Source: an uncultured Bacteroidota bacterium
Lineage (GTDB): Bacteria; Bacteroidota; Bacteroidia; Bacteroidales; P3
Reading direction: 5' to 3'
Length of the DNA: 64,000 bases
Assembly (NCBI GenBank): GCA_902775135.1
Contig: CACYKY010000006.1
Span: 62,001-126,000, forward strand
Within the stretch, counting starts at the first letter, position 1, and each line of letters begins with the position of its first letter. Both the position numbers and the translations under genes were made by a program. The notes beneath the pieces are model-generated. The model searched no databases and was not told the DNA's origin. It saw nothing but the letters and a program-made list of their open reading frames with translations. Shown here one piece after another: positions 53,517-61,316 of the stretch.

Positions 53517-54341
53517 TTATTTATTTTTTTCTTGGCGAAGCTTATAAATATTTAAGATTTTACGAATTGGAGGATCTGTAAGAATTTTGCCCACGGTATA
53601 GCCCAAATCCTTATAAACTGGACCCGCGAGGGATTCATTCAGAAAACCTTTACACGCATTTTTATATCTACTGAAATTAAATCCATGTAAGAATAATTCT
53701 TGCATGCTTTGCTGATATTTTCCTGGAATTCCACCTAAAGGAGACAATGGATTTGGCACATTCCACTTTTGAATTATATCAGACATAATTGCTTCAAATA
53801 GTCTTGCGCCAACCTCGCGAGTTGCCGTTTTACCTCGCATACCATATTCGTATTGATATGCATGGAATGTTTCATGGGCATAATCATGGTTGTCGGCCAT
53901 TCCCATATATAATTCTAAAGATTCTTCTTCAAGATATGACTTCCCCTTTTTAGGCATCTTAGATGTATATGTATAACTATTGGAAACTTCTATTAATTTA
54001 TCTATCACTGCTCTTCCTTCATCTGTTTCCGCCATGTCATTTAAATAGCCTATTGTTTTACCAATAAAGCCATCATCTCCATTATATAACATGCCTGCTT
54101 GATATACAATCCTTTCACCATTATTGGATATCACAATTGTGTCGCCATTTGGATCGGTCAATCTCACGGGATTCCAGGCACAATAAGCATAAGGTGAGAT
54201 GAAATGGTATTTATCAGCATATCTGTCGACACTCAGCCACATTGTCATCAGTTCGTGGTCCATATAGCGGGCACCGAAGTAGCCGTAGCCGGTTTCCTCG
54301 TCTTTCTCTTTCCCGGTGAAAGCGAAGGGGTAAAACCGCAT
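53517..54341 (-). CDS. RHS core tip protein 3 with HExxH metallopeptidase motif
   Basis: 274 aa from the hairpin ATG (MRFYPFAFTG; an upstream ATG at 54416 would add 25 residues). The core FTGKEKDEETGYGYFGARY and SPYAYCAWNPVRLTDPNG is followed by a variable domain with DNHDYAHETFHAYQYEYG. HETFH is a perfect HExxH zinc motif with aromatic neighbours, and a possible third ligand, Glu, lies downstream in TATREVGARLFEA. It is therefore a likely zincin protease effector. It has no signal peptide or YD repeats. The coding sequence after the core is much more AT-rich than the flanking chromosome, a sign of transfer. Partner: 53041-53514. Confidence 0.85.
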   Translation of the reverse strand: MRFYPFAFTGKEKDEETGYGYFGARYMDHELMTMWLSVDRYADKYHFISPYAYCAWNPVRLTDPNGDTIVISNNGERIVYQAGMLYNGDDGFIGKTIGYLNDMAETDEGRAVIDKLIEVSNSYTYTSKMPKKGKSYLEEESLELYMGMADNHDYAHETFHAYQYEYGMRGKTATREVGARLFEAIMSDIIQKWNVPNPLSPLGGIPGKYQQSMQELFLHGFNFSRYKNACKGFLNESLAGPVYKDLGYTVGKILTDPPIRKILNIYKLRQEKNK

Positions 54342-54389
54342 GGTTATTGTGCGGTTTAATGGGGTGGTTTTATGTGCCCGATGTGTCAA
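54333..54389 (-). promoter_or_regulatory. Cassette 3 boundary: 24-bp box plus start-codon hairpin
   Basis: Box 54389-54366 (TTGACACATC...GCACATAAAACC), eight bases, hairpin AAACCGCA-N9-TGCGGTTT at 54357-54333; the ATG of MRFYPF is at 54341-54339. Confidence 0.75.
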
Positions 54390-54434
54390 ATTATTTGATG
54401 CAAAAAGAGCCATCATTTTATCACAATAATAGAT

Positions 54435-54770
54435 TCACTTTAAAAATAACGTTGCTGTAATTGTCAATATCATGATGATAGGAAAAATAATCAAAGTGCT
54501 TTTAAGGATAAATGCGATAAACTGGCATTCCCTAACTTCTTCTTTCTCTTCAATAAATCCTTTCTCTTTTAATTCCTGTAATTTACGAAACATTAAAATA
54601 ATACTATTTGACCTGATCCAAGGTAATGGCGTGCCATATTTACTGAGTAAGGATTTTGCTTCTTGCTTTGCAAAAATGACTAATGAAAACCAAATAACCA
54701 AGAAGACTAGCAAAACAACAAAAAAAATCATATTCTTCAAGCTTTTACGTTTTCGAATTACCAAATCCAT
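54435..54770 (-). CDS. Two-helix membrane partner (putative immunity) protein of tip cassette 2
   Basis: 111 aa. Two membrane helices, MIFFVVLLVFLVIWFSLVIF (about 15-35) and FILKSTLIIFPIIMILTITA (about 86-106), flank a charged loop of about 50 residues (LQELKEKGFIEEKEEVRE). The N-terminus is basic (RKRKSLK), so by the positive-inside rule both ends face the cytoplasm. It overlaps the end of the upstream tip gene by 13 bases. Small two-helix proteins are common immunity partners of membrane-acting toxins; that role is inferred. Confidence 0.75.
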   Translation of the reverse strand: MDLVIRKRKSLKNMIFFVVLLVFLVIWFSLVIFAKQEAKSLLSKYGTPLPWIRSNSIILMFRKLQELKEKGFIEEKEEVRECQFIAFILKSTLIIFPIIMILTITATLFLK

Positions 54771-55702
54771 GAATAAGAGACTCCAGCAGTACCTCCAAGG
54801 AAAATCTCAGAACCCACGGAGAGCCCACACGTTGAAACATCCCAACCTTTACCTCTTAAATCAGAAGTGCTATGCTGATAAAAAAAACTCCCTGCTCCTG
54901 CGGAAATATTGAAACTCAATCCCTTAAAGTTTTCTCTGGAGGGTACTCCTGAACCATAATAACGCCCTGAACTTAAACCTGCTGATACAGAGAAATCAAA
55001 ACCGCTTCCAGGAGACAATGAAAATGCAGTATACATGCCGTCTCCTCTAATAAATCCCACTCCTATATCTACAGATAATCCTCCACCTATAATCAGGTTA
55101 GCACTTAATTGCAATCCCACCATATCTGGTGTAGACATTCCTCTGCTTGCCACATTGCCTTTGAACAAGTCTAGTTTATGACAGACTGGCAGATTACTTT
55201 TGTTACTAATTAGAAAAGTTCGGAGTCCCTTATCTCGATACGCCAATTTGGATACATCTCGTTTTTCTCCTATCGTAATCAAATAATTTTGGTAATAATT
55301 TGAATAGGTTCCATCAATATTAAGCGCCGAATACGATTCTCCGATATTGTCGTATGTGTCACCTCCCTGTTGAATTTGTTTTGCATGGCCTTCTCGCCAG
55401 AAAACAGCACCAGTGTCTTTATTCCTATACCAATCATCCTCGTCTATTGCCTCTTCCCCATATGGATCCACCAGTTTAATTGGATTCCACGTACAATAAG
55501 CATACGGTGAAATCCCCGGATACTTATCCATCATCGGATCTACGCTCAGCCACATTGTCATCAGTTCGTGGTCCATGTAGCGGGCGCCGAAGTAGCCGTA
55601 GCCGGTTTCCTCGTCTTTCTCTTTCCCGGTGAAAGATAACGATGAAAAAAGCCATGATGAGGTATGGTTTTTCTGTGCAGTTTTATGTGCCGGATGGTTC
55701 AA
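54758..55702 (-). CDS. RHS core tip protein 2 with Gly-rich beta-type C-terminus
   Basis: 314 aa from a TTG at 55702. This is the one cassette without an in-frame ATG in the hairpin; the next ATG is in MDHELM. After the core (FTGKEKDEETGYGYFGARY ... CTWNPIKLVDP) comes a linker, then about 110 residues of alternating small and hydrophobic residues with many Gly: LQLSANLIIGGGLSVDIGVG, FDFSVSAGLSSGRYYGSG, LSFNISAGAGSFFYQHS, ending VSYSWIW. The pattern recalls membrane-active or barrel-like beta strands. The partner is a two-helix membrane protein, which fits a membrane-targeting effector. No enzyme motif is visible. Function otherwise unknown. Confidence 0.78.
   Translation of the reverse strand: MNHPAHKTAQKNHTSSWLFSSLSFTGKEKDEETGYGYFGARYMDHELMTMWLSVDPMMDKYPGISPYAYCTWNPIKLVDPYGEEAIDEDDWYRNKDTGAVFWREGHAKQIQQGGDTYDNIGESYSALNIDGTYSNYYQNYLITIGEKRDVSKLAYRDKGLRTFLISNKSNLPVCHKLDLFKGNVASRGMSTPDMVGLQLSANLIIGGGLSVDIGVGFIRGDGMYTAFSLSPGSGFDFSVSAGLSSGRYYGSGVPSRENFKGLSFNISAGAGSFFYQHSTSDLRGKGWDVSTCGLSVGSEIFLGGTAGVSYSWIW
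55646..55702 (-). promoter_or_regulatory. Cassette 2 boundary: 24-bp box with a diverged hairpin
   Basis: Box 55702-55679 (TTGAACCATC...GCACATAAAACT), six bases, then a different hairpin: AAAAACCAT / ATGGCTTTTT (55672-55664 with 55655-55646, one bulged base). The primary sequence differs from the other copies, yet pairing is kept. Confidence 0.6.
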
Positions 55703-55781
55703 TTATTCAATTCTTTTTGCAGACATTCTTGTTGCGATTGACCCTCCATAGCCTACTTTCATTCAATATTTTTCATTATTA

Positions 55782-56378
55782 CTAGAACCAGGAGTTCTTA
55801 CTCCTTTTGATATTTTGGAATAGGACATTTGTATTTTGGTCACCGAGCGCTTGCTCAAGATATTTTCTTCCAGTTACAGAATCTTGTTGGACATAATCTC
55901 CCCTTATATACATGCCGGCCAGAACAAAAGCACATAGCTTATCATTCAACGCTGCTCCCTTCTTCAGGTAACAAATAGCCAGACGTGTCGCTTCGATTTT
56001 GAATTCCAGGTTTGCCGAATTCTTTATCATATTGGATATTTCTTGATACACATTGTAGCAAGCGCGAGGATAGTCACAATGGTCTGCCATATAAATTGAG
56101 TAGACAAGATTGTTTGTCCCATAGAAAGTGGTATACATTTCCAAGTATGCCGCTGTGTCCTGGGTGAATAGAACATAATCGCGGATATGAAAAAGGGCAT
56201 CTATATCCTGTTGTTTTCCCTTTAAGACATTGTTCTCTGTTTGTATTGAATCAAGTGCTTGTATTGCAGACTTTCTATGCTGATTATTGATTATCAAAAA
56301 TACGGAAAGTAATACGATAATTAACCCTTCCAACGAAATCAATAGAATTTTTGTGCTCCTTTTCATTTGTGTCATCAT
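55782..56378 (-). CDS. Membrane-anchored partner (putative immunity) protein of tip cassette 1
   Basis: 198 aa. One N-terminal helix, ILLISLEGLIIVLLSVFLII (about 11-31), then a periplasmic domain of about 165 residues that looks alpha-helical and Sel1/TPR-like near its end (LAICYLKKGAALNDKLCAF, GRKYLEQALGDQN). It overlaps the tip gene stop by four bases (ATGA). Sel1-like repeats often form inhibitor or scaffold surfaces. An inhibitor role against the caspase-like tip is inferred from coupling. Confidence 0.75.
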   Translation of the reverse strand: MMTQMKRSTKILLISLEGLIIVLLSVFLIINNQHRKSAIQALDSIQTENNVLKGKQQDIDALFHIRDYVLFTQDTAAYLEMYTTFYGTNNLVYSIYMADHCDYPRACYNVYQEISNMIKNSANLEFKIEATRLAICYLKKGAALNDKLCAFVLAGMYIRGDYVQQDSVTGRKYLEQALGDQNTNVLFQNIKRSKNSWF

Positions 56379-57196
56379 TTAAATAATTCTTCAAGTTTAT
56401 TGTCATTGGCTAACTTCAGTACGCTAGTTGCTCCTAATAATTCCAGTTTCTTTTCCATAACATAGGTACTCCATATATCTCCAAGATGAGAATATATGAG
56501 TTTTCCACCAAGGAAGAATCTCCAATCCCCTCCATTCCAAACAAATTCTCGATTTATCTGAGTAATCACCGTTCTGAGATCAGATGGGGCGATTATCAAA
56601 CAGTTGGGGACTATTTCTGACAATTCTTGAGCAAATCCTAGTCCAGCATTACAGGAATGCAGGAAAATAACCGAACCTTCATTATTTAGATAATTGTATT
56701 GAAAAACACTTCCTGGGGCTTCACGTAGTTTTAAATAGAGCTCATATGGTCCAACCATGGTTCCATCAGCCCAAAGCATTTGGCCTGTGTAAAAACCCAT
56801 AAAGTCATCTGCACCATGTGCAAAAACATGAATGATATCAGATGTATTTGGGTATTTTCTTGCATTCTGTGCCAAGAATCTATTACGTTTGTAAGTTTTA
56901 TAAGCCTCTTCGTAGTACATTTGATAGTCGGCTCCATATAGAGCCTTGTATGCACTTTCATTGGGCTTTCTCTCATTAAAAGATATTACCGTATCCATTC
57001 CATTGGGGTCAACCACTTTCACCGGATTCCACATGCAGTAGTTGTACGGAGAAATGTTTGGATACTTGTCCGCCATCGGGTCAACGCTGAGCCACATCGT
57101 CATGAGTTCGTGGTCCATGTATCGGGCGCCAAAGTAGCCATACCCTGTTTCCTCGTCGCGTTCTTTCCCGGTGAAAGCGAAGGGGTAAAACCGCAT
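56375..57196 (-). CDS. RHS core tip protein 1, caspase-like (clan CD) C-terminus
   Basis: 273 aa from the hairpin ATG at 57196 (a TTG at 57244 would add 16 residues). The core FTGKERDEETGYGYFGARY, MDHELMTMWLSVDP and NYCMWNPVKVVDPNG is followed by a variable domain. It has DIIHVFAHGADDFMGFYTG and, about 60 residues on, GSVIFLHSCNAGLGFAQELS. A hydrophobic strand ending His-Gly and a second ending Ser-Cys-Asn-x-Gly is the arrangement of clan CD cysteine peptidases (CHAT, caspase and gingipain types). I infer a cysteine-protease effector. No signal peptide or YD repeats. Partner 55782-56378 overlaps it. Confidence 0.85.
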   Translation of the reverse strand: MRFYPFAFTGKERDEETGYGYFGARYMDHELMTMWLSVDPMADKYPNISPYNYCMWNPVKVVDPNGMDTVISFNERKPNESAYKALYGADYQMYYEEAYKTYKRNRFLAQNARKYPNTSDIIHVFAHGADDFMGFYTGQMLWADGTMVGPYELYLKLREAPGSVFQYNYLNNEGSVIFLHSCNAGLGFAQELSEIVPNCLIIAPSDLRTVITQINREFVWNGGDWRFFLGGKLIYSHLGDIWSTYVMEKKLELLGATSVLKLANDNKLEELFK

Positions 57197-57244
57197 GGTT
57201 TGAGTGCGGTTTGGCAGGCCGGTTTTATGTGATGTCTGATTCAA
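57188..57244 (-). promoter_or_regulatory. Cassette 1 boundary: 24-bp box plus start-codon hairpin
   Basis: Box 57244-57221 (TTGAATCAGA...TCACATAAAACC), eight bases, hairpin AAACCGCA-N9-TGCGGTTT at 57212-57188; the ATG of MRFYPF is at 57196-57194. Confidence 0.75.
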
Positions 57245-57283
57245 ATATCTACTATTTGTTGTGGAAGGTGCCGGTCCTCACTG

Positions 57284-58219
57284 TTAGATACTTTTAATTT
57301 CATCAATTCGTTTGTATGAGGTTATTTTATATTTCCCATTAATATCTGGAGACAAGGTGAAAACCAGTGCCCAGGAACAATGTTGCTGTAACTGTTTGTA
57401 TTTCCCCTTTTGTTTCTGACAGTATATTGTCCTAAAATAAACCAGAAGCTCCCCCTGCTGATTAAAGGTGCAGTCTATCGATAAAAAAGGTTTAACCCTC
57501 GTTGAAAGTATTCTTGTGCTTAGAAATGTCAGATAAGTGAAAGAGGTGGCGGACATTTCTGGCAAATAGGAGTCTCTCCAATTCGTGATACTTTGTAGAA
57601 CATCCACGGTGTCAGAAAATGTTTTTCGGGTAATACTATCCTCTTTCCAGAGGGAAATCATATCTTCTAAAATATGTGAAGCCATCACCTTCCCAATATT
57701 AGGGTTGTTATAGGTTTGTTTGATATCTGTCCATTGATAATCAACGGTATGCAATGATAAACTGCCGTCTTTTAGGCCATATGAGAATCTTCCCTGCAAT
57801 GTTTCCCCAACCTTTCTTTGGAATCCAGTCATAACATATACCACAAATTCATCGTCTTCAATGTTGATTGAGACCCGATAATACCAACTGTAATCATCGG
57901 AGCGTTTTTTCTTTAAAAGGCGCTTTACATCCCCTTTTTTTGTCACCCATACCAAAGGCACACCATCGGATTCGAAGTTACACGAAAAAAACAGGTTGTC
58001 AGCCCCAATCAATTCCGGTAAAACATATCTTTTCCAGTTATTCCTATCTGTCGTTTGTAAGCCTAGGCGTTTATCTATTTCAATATCGACACTGTCTCTA
58101 TACTTAATGTATGACTCAACGGACTCCCTAATAATACCTTGTAGATTAGATGTCTGTGCTGATACGAGCTCCGTCAGCGAACAGGCCACTGCAAATATTA
58201 ATATAATAACATTCTTCAT
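57284..58219 (-). CDS. Exported partner (putative immunity) protein of the JAB-like RHS tip
   Basis: 311 aa, not recognised. The signal peptide MKNVIILIFAVACSLTELVS is cut near SAQ. The mature protein appears alpha/beta, with DYSWYYRVSINIEDDEFVVY, GRFSYGLKDGSLSLHTVDYQ and WALVFTLSPDINGKYKITSY, and no catalytic motif. It starts four bases after the stop of the JAB-like tip. It is the largest partner in the array and is AT-rich like the tips. A periplasmic immunity role is inferred from position. Confidence 0.75.
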   Translation of the reverse strand: MKNVIILIFAVACSLTELVSAQTSNLQGIIRESVESYIKYRDSVDIEIDKRLGLQTTDRNNWKRYVLPELIGADNLFFSCNFESDGVPLVWVTKKGDVKRLLKKKRSDDYSWYYRVSINIEDDEFVVYVMTGFQRKVGETLQGRFSYGLKDGSLSLHTVDYQWTDIKQTYNNPNIGKVMASHILEDMISLWKEDSITRKTFSDTVDVLQSITNWRDSYLPEMSATSFTYLTFLSTRILSTRVKPFLSIDCTFNQQGELLVYFRTIYCQKQKGKYKQLQQHCSWALVFTLSPDINGKYKITSYKRIDEIKSI

Positions 58220-58223
58220 ATTG

Positions 58224-59108
58224 TTAAAAATTCATTGTTCCGCCAAATGTAATATACCCCTGACATCGACCCTCTTTGGTTACATATATCCGACTTTGCC
58301 TAAACGATATGGTGTATCCCACCAAGTCTGGAAATGTCTCCAGATCAGCTTTTGAGGGCATCTGATAGATGCTTCGCTCGTCTGGGTGCAGATGGAACCA
58401 ATACCGATAAGATAGTTTGTTATTTCTCTTTATGGTAATTTTTGTTGTGGTTCCAGATGCCATTCCCGGATTTGTGCCATCATTTCCTCCATATATTTTC
58501 CCATCAACACATTTAAGCCCACCGTATTCCACATCAAACACCTTGAGTTCCTCATCTTTGCACATTGTCCGCATCTCAGCAAATTCCTCAGACGTTGTCG
58601 GGATTAAAATAGAATTATTATAAGCTATGCAATTTTCGGTGAATGCGTCTTGATTACCATCATTATCTCGAATAAAAACTTCCGTTTCCTCTCGTTCTTC
58701 CTTTGAAATTCCAAATAATGTATTGTCTGCCTCAGAATCAGTTTTTCTTTTTGAAGGCTGAACCATCTTTATCAAATACTTCTTGTTATCATTTTTTCCG
58801 TCACTGCCAATCTTTTCTCCTTTCTCATTTAAAAAATCTCCAATTTCTCTCCCATTTGGATCCACCAGCCTTACAGGATTCCACGCACAATAAGCATACG
58901 GCGAGATAGATGGGTACTTGCCCGCCATCGGATCTACGCTCAGCCACATCGTCATGAGTTCGTGGTCCATATACCTTGCGCCGAAGTAGCCGTAGCCGGT
59001 TTCCCCGTCCTTCTCTTTGCCGGTGAAAGTGAAGCGCTCGCTGTAGCCATAGGGATGTTGGTTGATGTATGGCTCGCCGTAGGGCAGGTACTGCAGGTGC
59101 TGAACGGC
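58224..59108 (-). pseudogene. RHS core and JAB-like toxin end, out of frame with the RHS body
   Basis: The frame is open from about 59108, reading AVQHLQYLPYGEPYINQHPY, then FTGKEKDGETGYGYFGARY, MDHELMTMWLSVDP, AYCAWNPVRLVDPNG, and a toxin domain to 58224. The toxin has WFHLHPDERSIYQMPSKAD, that is H-x-H-P-x9-S-x-x-D, the metal-binding motif of JAB/JAMM peptidases and of the 'JAB-like toxin' group. The preceding body ends HSDHLGSA in another frame; the usual 8-10 residues between GSA and the VQHLQY strand are missing. A small deletion with a frame change at about 59109-59118 has thus split tip from body. The first ATG in frame is 58970 (MDHELM), so a short protein with the intact JAB domain could still be made. 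Confidence 0.82.
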
Positions 59109-60735
59109 GGGCGCTGCCGAGGTGGTCGGAATGGTAGAAGTAAACGTCGGGCTCAGCCACGTTAACCGGATCGTCCACCATCAAATAGGCCATCTCCTTG
59201 AATAGTCTGTGGTCACACTCAACGTCTGCCTTCATCTGGTAGGGAGTTCCATCAATCCGATAGCCGAACTCCTCCTTTGCAAATCTATTTCTCATTATGC
59301 ATTCGAGGTCGTTCTCATATAGCACACGGCTGTTCACCTGTTCGAGGCATTGGTCAAACAGCGAATCAGCCTTTGTCTGGAGTTCTCCATCGTTTTCAAT
59401 AACATGCAGGGCGTTCAGTCCACCCCCGCCGAGACGTGCGGCCACGCGCTCCGTGCCGGCATAGTAGTGCTTGGTATAGCCCTTGTAGGTCAGTACCATG
59501 TAGGCCGAGGGATAAAGGGTGGGCTCGTTCAATGTAGAGACAGCAGTCATGTATTCGGCATTGACATCCACTGAGTTGTTGACTCCCACCAGCTTCAACC
59601 GGCGCTCCCCGCCGTAATCGTATGCATAGTAGCTATAGTGTTTGTCGTCCACTGCGGTGTGCATGCGGTTGTCCTCGGTCCAGAAGAGGAAACGTCCGGC
59701 ATCGAACATTCCTCCAGGCTTGGACATACTTACCTGCCCGAGGTTTCCTGCGTCATCCCAGCGCAGGTCGTAAAGCACTCCGTTCTTGTAGTTGAACATA
59801 CGCCTGACGGCGTGGGGCTGATAGGCATTGCAATATCCATAGTACATATCCACGGTATCTGACACGGAAGCCGACTGTGCGTTACGGTGCTTCCAGATGA
59901 TACGACCCGAGGGGGTGTATGCCATGTCCATGTCATAGTTGCCGGCGACACCGCCACCATCGGAGTGGGTCAGCCTGTGGAGGTTGTCATAGTGATAGTT
60001 GTTTCTATAGCCTCCACCCAAGGAGTTCACCACGCCAGCGGAGTTTTTGATAAAGGTGATGTTGCTGGCGTTGTCGAAGGTATAGTCAAGCTTCTGCATA
60101 AGGGTGCCGAGGCGGTCAAAGCTTTGGAGGTTGGCAAGGCGATGCAGTGTGTCGTAGTTGTATCGGGCCTGTGTGCCGTTTCCGTAGTTCACATGATCTT
60201 TCTGTCCATGGGTGTTGTAAAATATTTGCTTAATATAGGTTCTGCGGTTGCTGTTCTTGACGCCGTGCATGGAGAAGAGGTCGCCGCCCCATTGGTAGGA
60301 GTAGGTTATCTCCTCGCCGTCGGGGTAGGTCATCGAGAGCATACGCCCCCAGCTGTCGTAGGTGTAATCCATGTGGAAGCGGTAGACTTCATCACCATTG
60401 TGAGGCAGGGCGATGGTGCGGGTCTCTCCAGTGACATTGCCGAGGGCATCGTAGTGGCACTCGTGGCTGCCGCTGCCATCGGTGATGAGGACGGGGCGAC
60501 CAACGTCGTTGCCGCTGGTGCCGTAATCGTATGTCACATCGTTGCCTGTCATATAGGAATAACGTTTCTCCAGGGGTCTGTAGTATATGTAGTCGTAAAT
60601 AATTTCTCCCAAGGGGTTGATTTCTTTCGTGAGGTTGCCCGCTGGGTCGTAGATGTAATAGGTCGCGCCGGCATCGGGATGGTCACGGTAAATGAGCCGG
60701 CCTAGGTTGTCGTATTCGTAGGTGGTTGAATCATC
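59109..60735 (-). pseudogene. RHS YD-repeat body fragment
   Basis: About 540 residues of RHS shell repeats: TYEYDNLGRLIYRDHPDAG, YYIYDPAGNLTKEINP, CHYDALGNVTGETR, MDYTYDSWGRMLSMTYPDGE, YDTLHRLANLQSFDRLG, WDDAGNLGQVSMSKPGG, ending YFYHSDHLGSA. These YD repeats build the beta-cocoon that encloses the toxin. The open frame continues to 58825, but past about 59109 it is the wrong frame of the core. At its 5' side it meets the lipoprotein fragment near 60720-60735 in a different frame. The SpvB-like and the first YD sections (normally over 1000 residues) are absent, so a large internal deletion is inferred. Confidence 0.82.
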
Positions 60736-61280
60736 GTCAGTCCATCCATCGGACTGACCACTTCCACTCGTTCCAAGCGTACCCATGCCAGACTTGAGGT
60801 GTCATAGAAGGATGTATAGATGTCGTCGGGCGTATAGCCTTGGGGCAAACGCTTGGGGTCGTAGGCGATGCGGAGCTCTGCATACGGTGAGAAGTGTTCT
60901 CCTCCGGGTAATAGGCGGTAACCTCCTGTGGCTGCGGTCATGTTTATCATTCCTTGTGGTAGCGGTGGTAGTTCTTCTGCATCAAGAGATGTGACCGAAT
61001 ACTCGGCATCATGCTGCACTGCTGCATCAATGGCTGTCAATATCAAGCCGTCGGTCTGCAATGCGAGCATCTGGCCCCGTCTGACATATACCTTGACATC
61101 GGGTTGGCGCAAATCCGATGGGTCGGTGTCTTGTATTTGGCTCGGTTCACCAACAGACTGTTCTTCTGTGGGAAAGAGCTCGGCTTGGTTGTCGGATTGT
61201 TTTTTCTGCTGGCAAGCGGAAAGCATGACCAGAGTCATGCATCCCGCAGTCAGCAATTTAGATATATTCAGCTTATTCAT
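60702..61280 (-). pseudogene. Lipoprotein N-terminus of the RHS gene, cut short by deletion
   Basis: 192 aa. The lipoprotein signal MNKLNISKLLTAGCMTLVML ends in lipobox LSAC. The rest is the usual start of Bacteroidetes RHS proteins: VYVRRGQMLALQTDGLILTA, GGYRLLPGGEHFSPYAELRI, LPQGYTPDDIYTSFYD and SPMDGLTMIQPPTN. In full-length relatives this leads into the SpvB-like shell; here the frame stops at TNTTT (60702), and the YD repeats continue in another frame from about 60720. It may still be expressed as a short lipoprotein. Confidence 0.8.
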
Positions 61281-61316
61281 TGCTAAAGGGATTATTAATA
61301 ATAATATTCTTTAAAA

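Noticed and set aside
59100..59120. Programmed frameshift joining the RHS body to its tip
   Set aside because: No slippery heptamer or downstream structure is evident, and several conserved core residues are missing at the site, which fits a deletion rather than a recoding signal.
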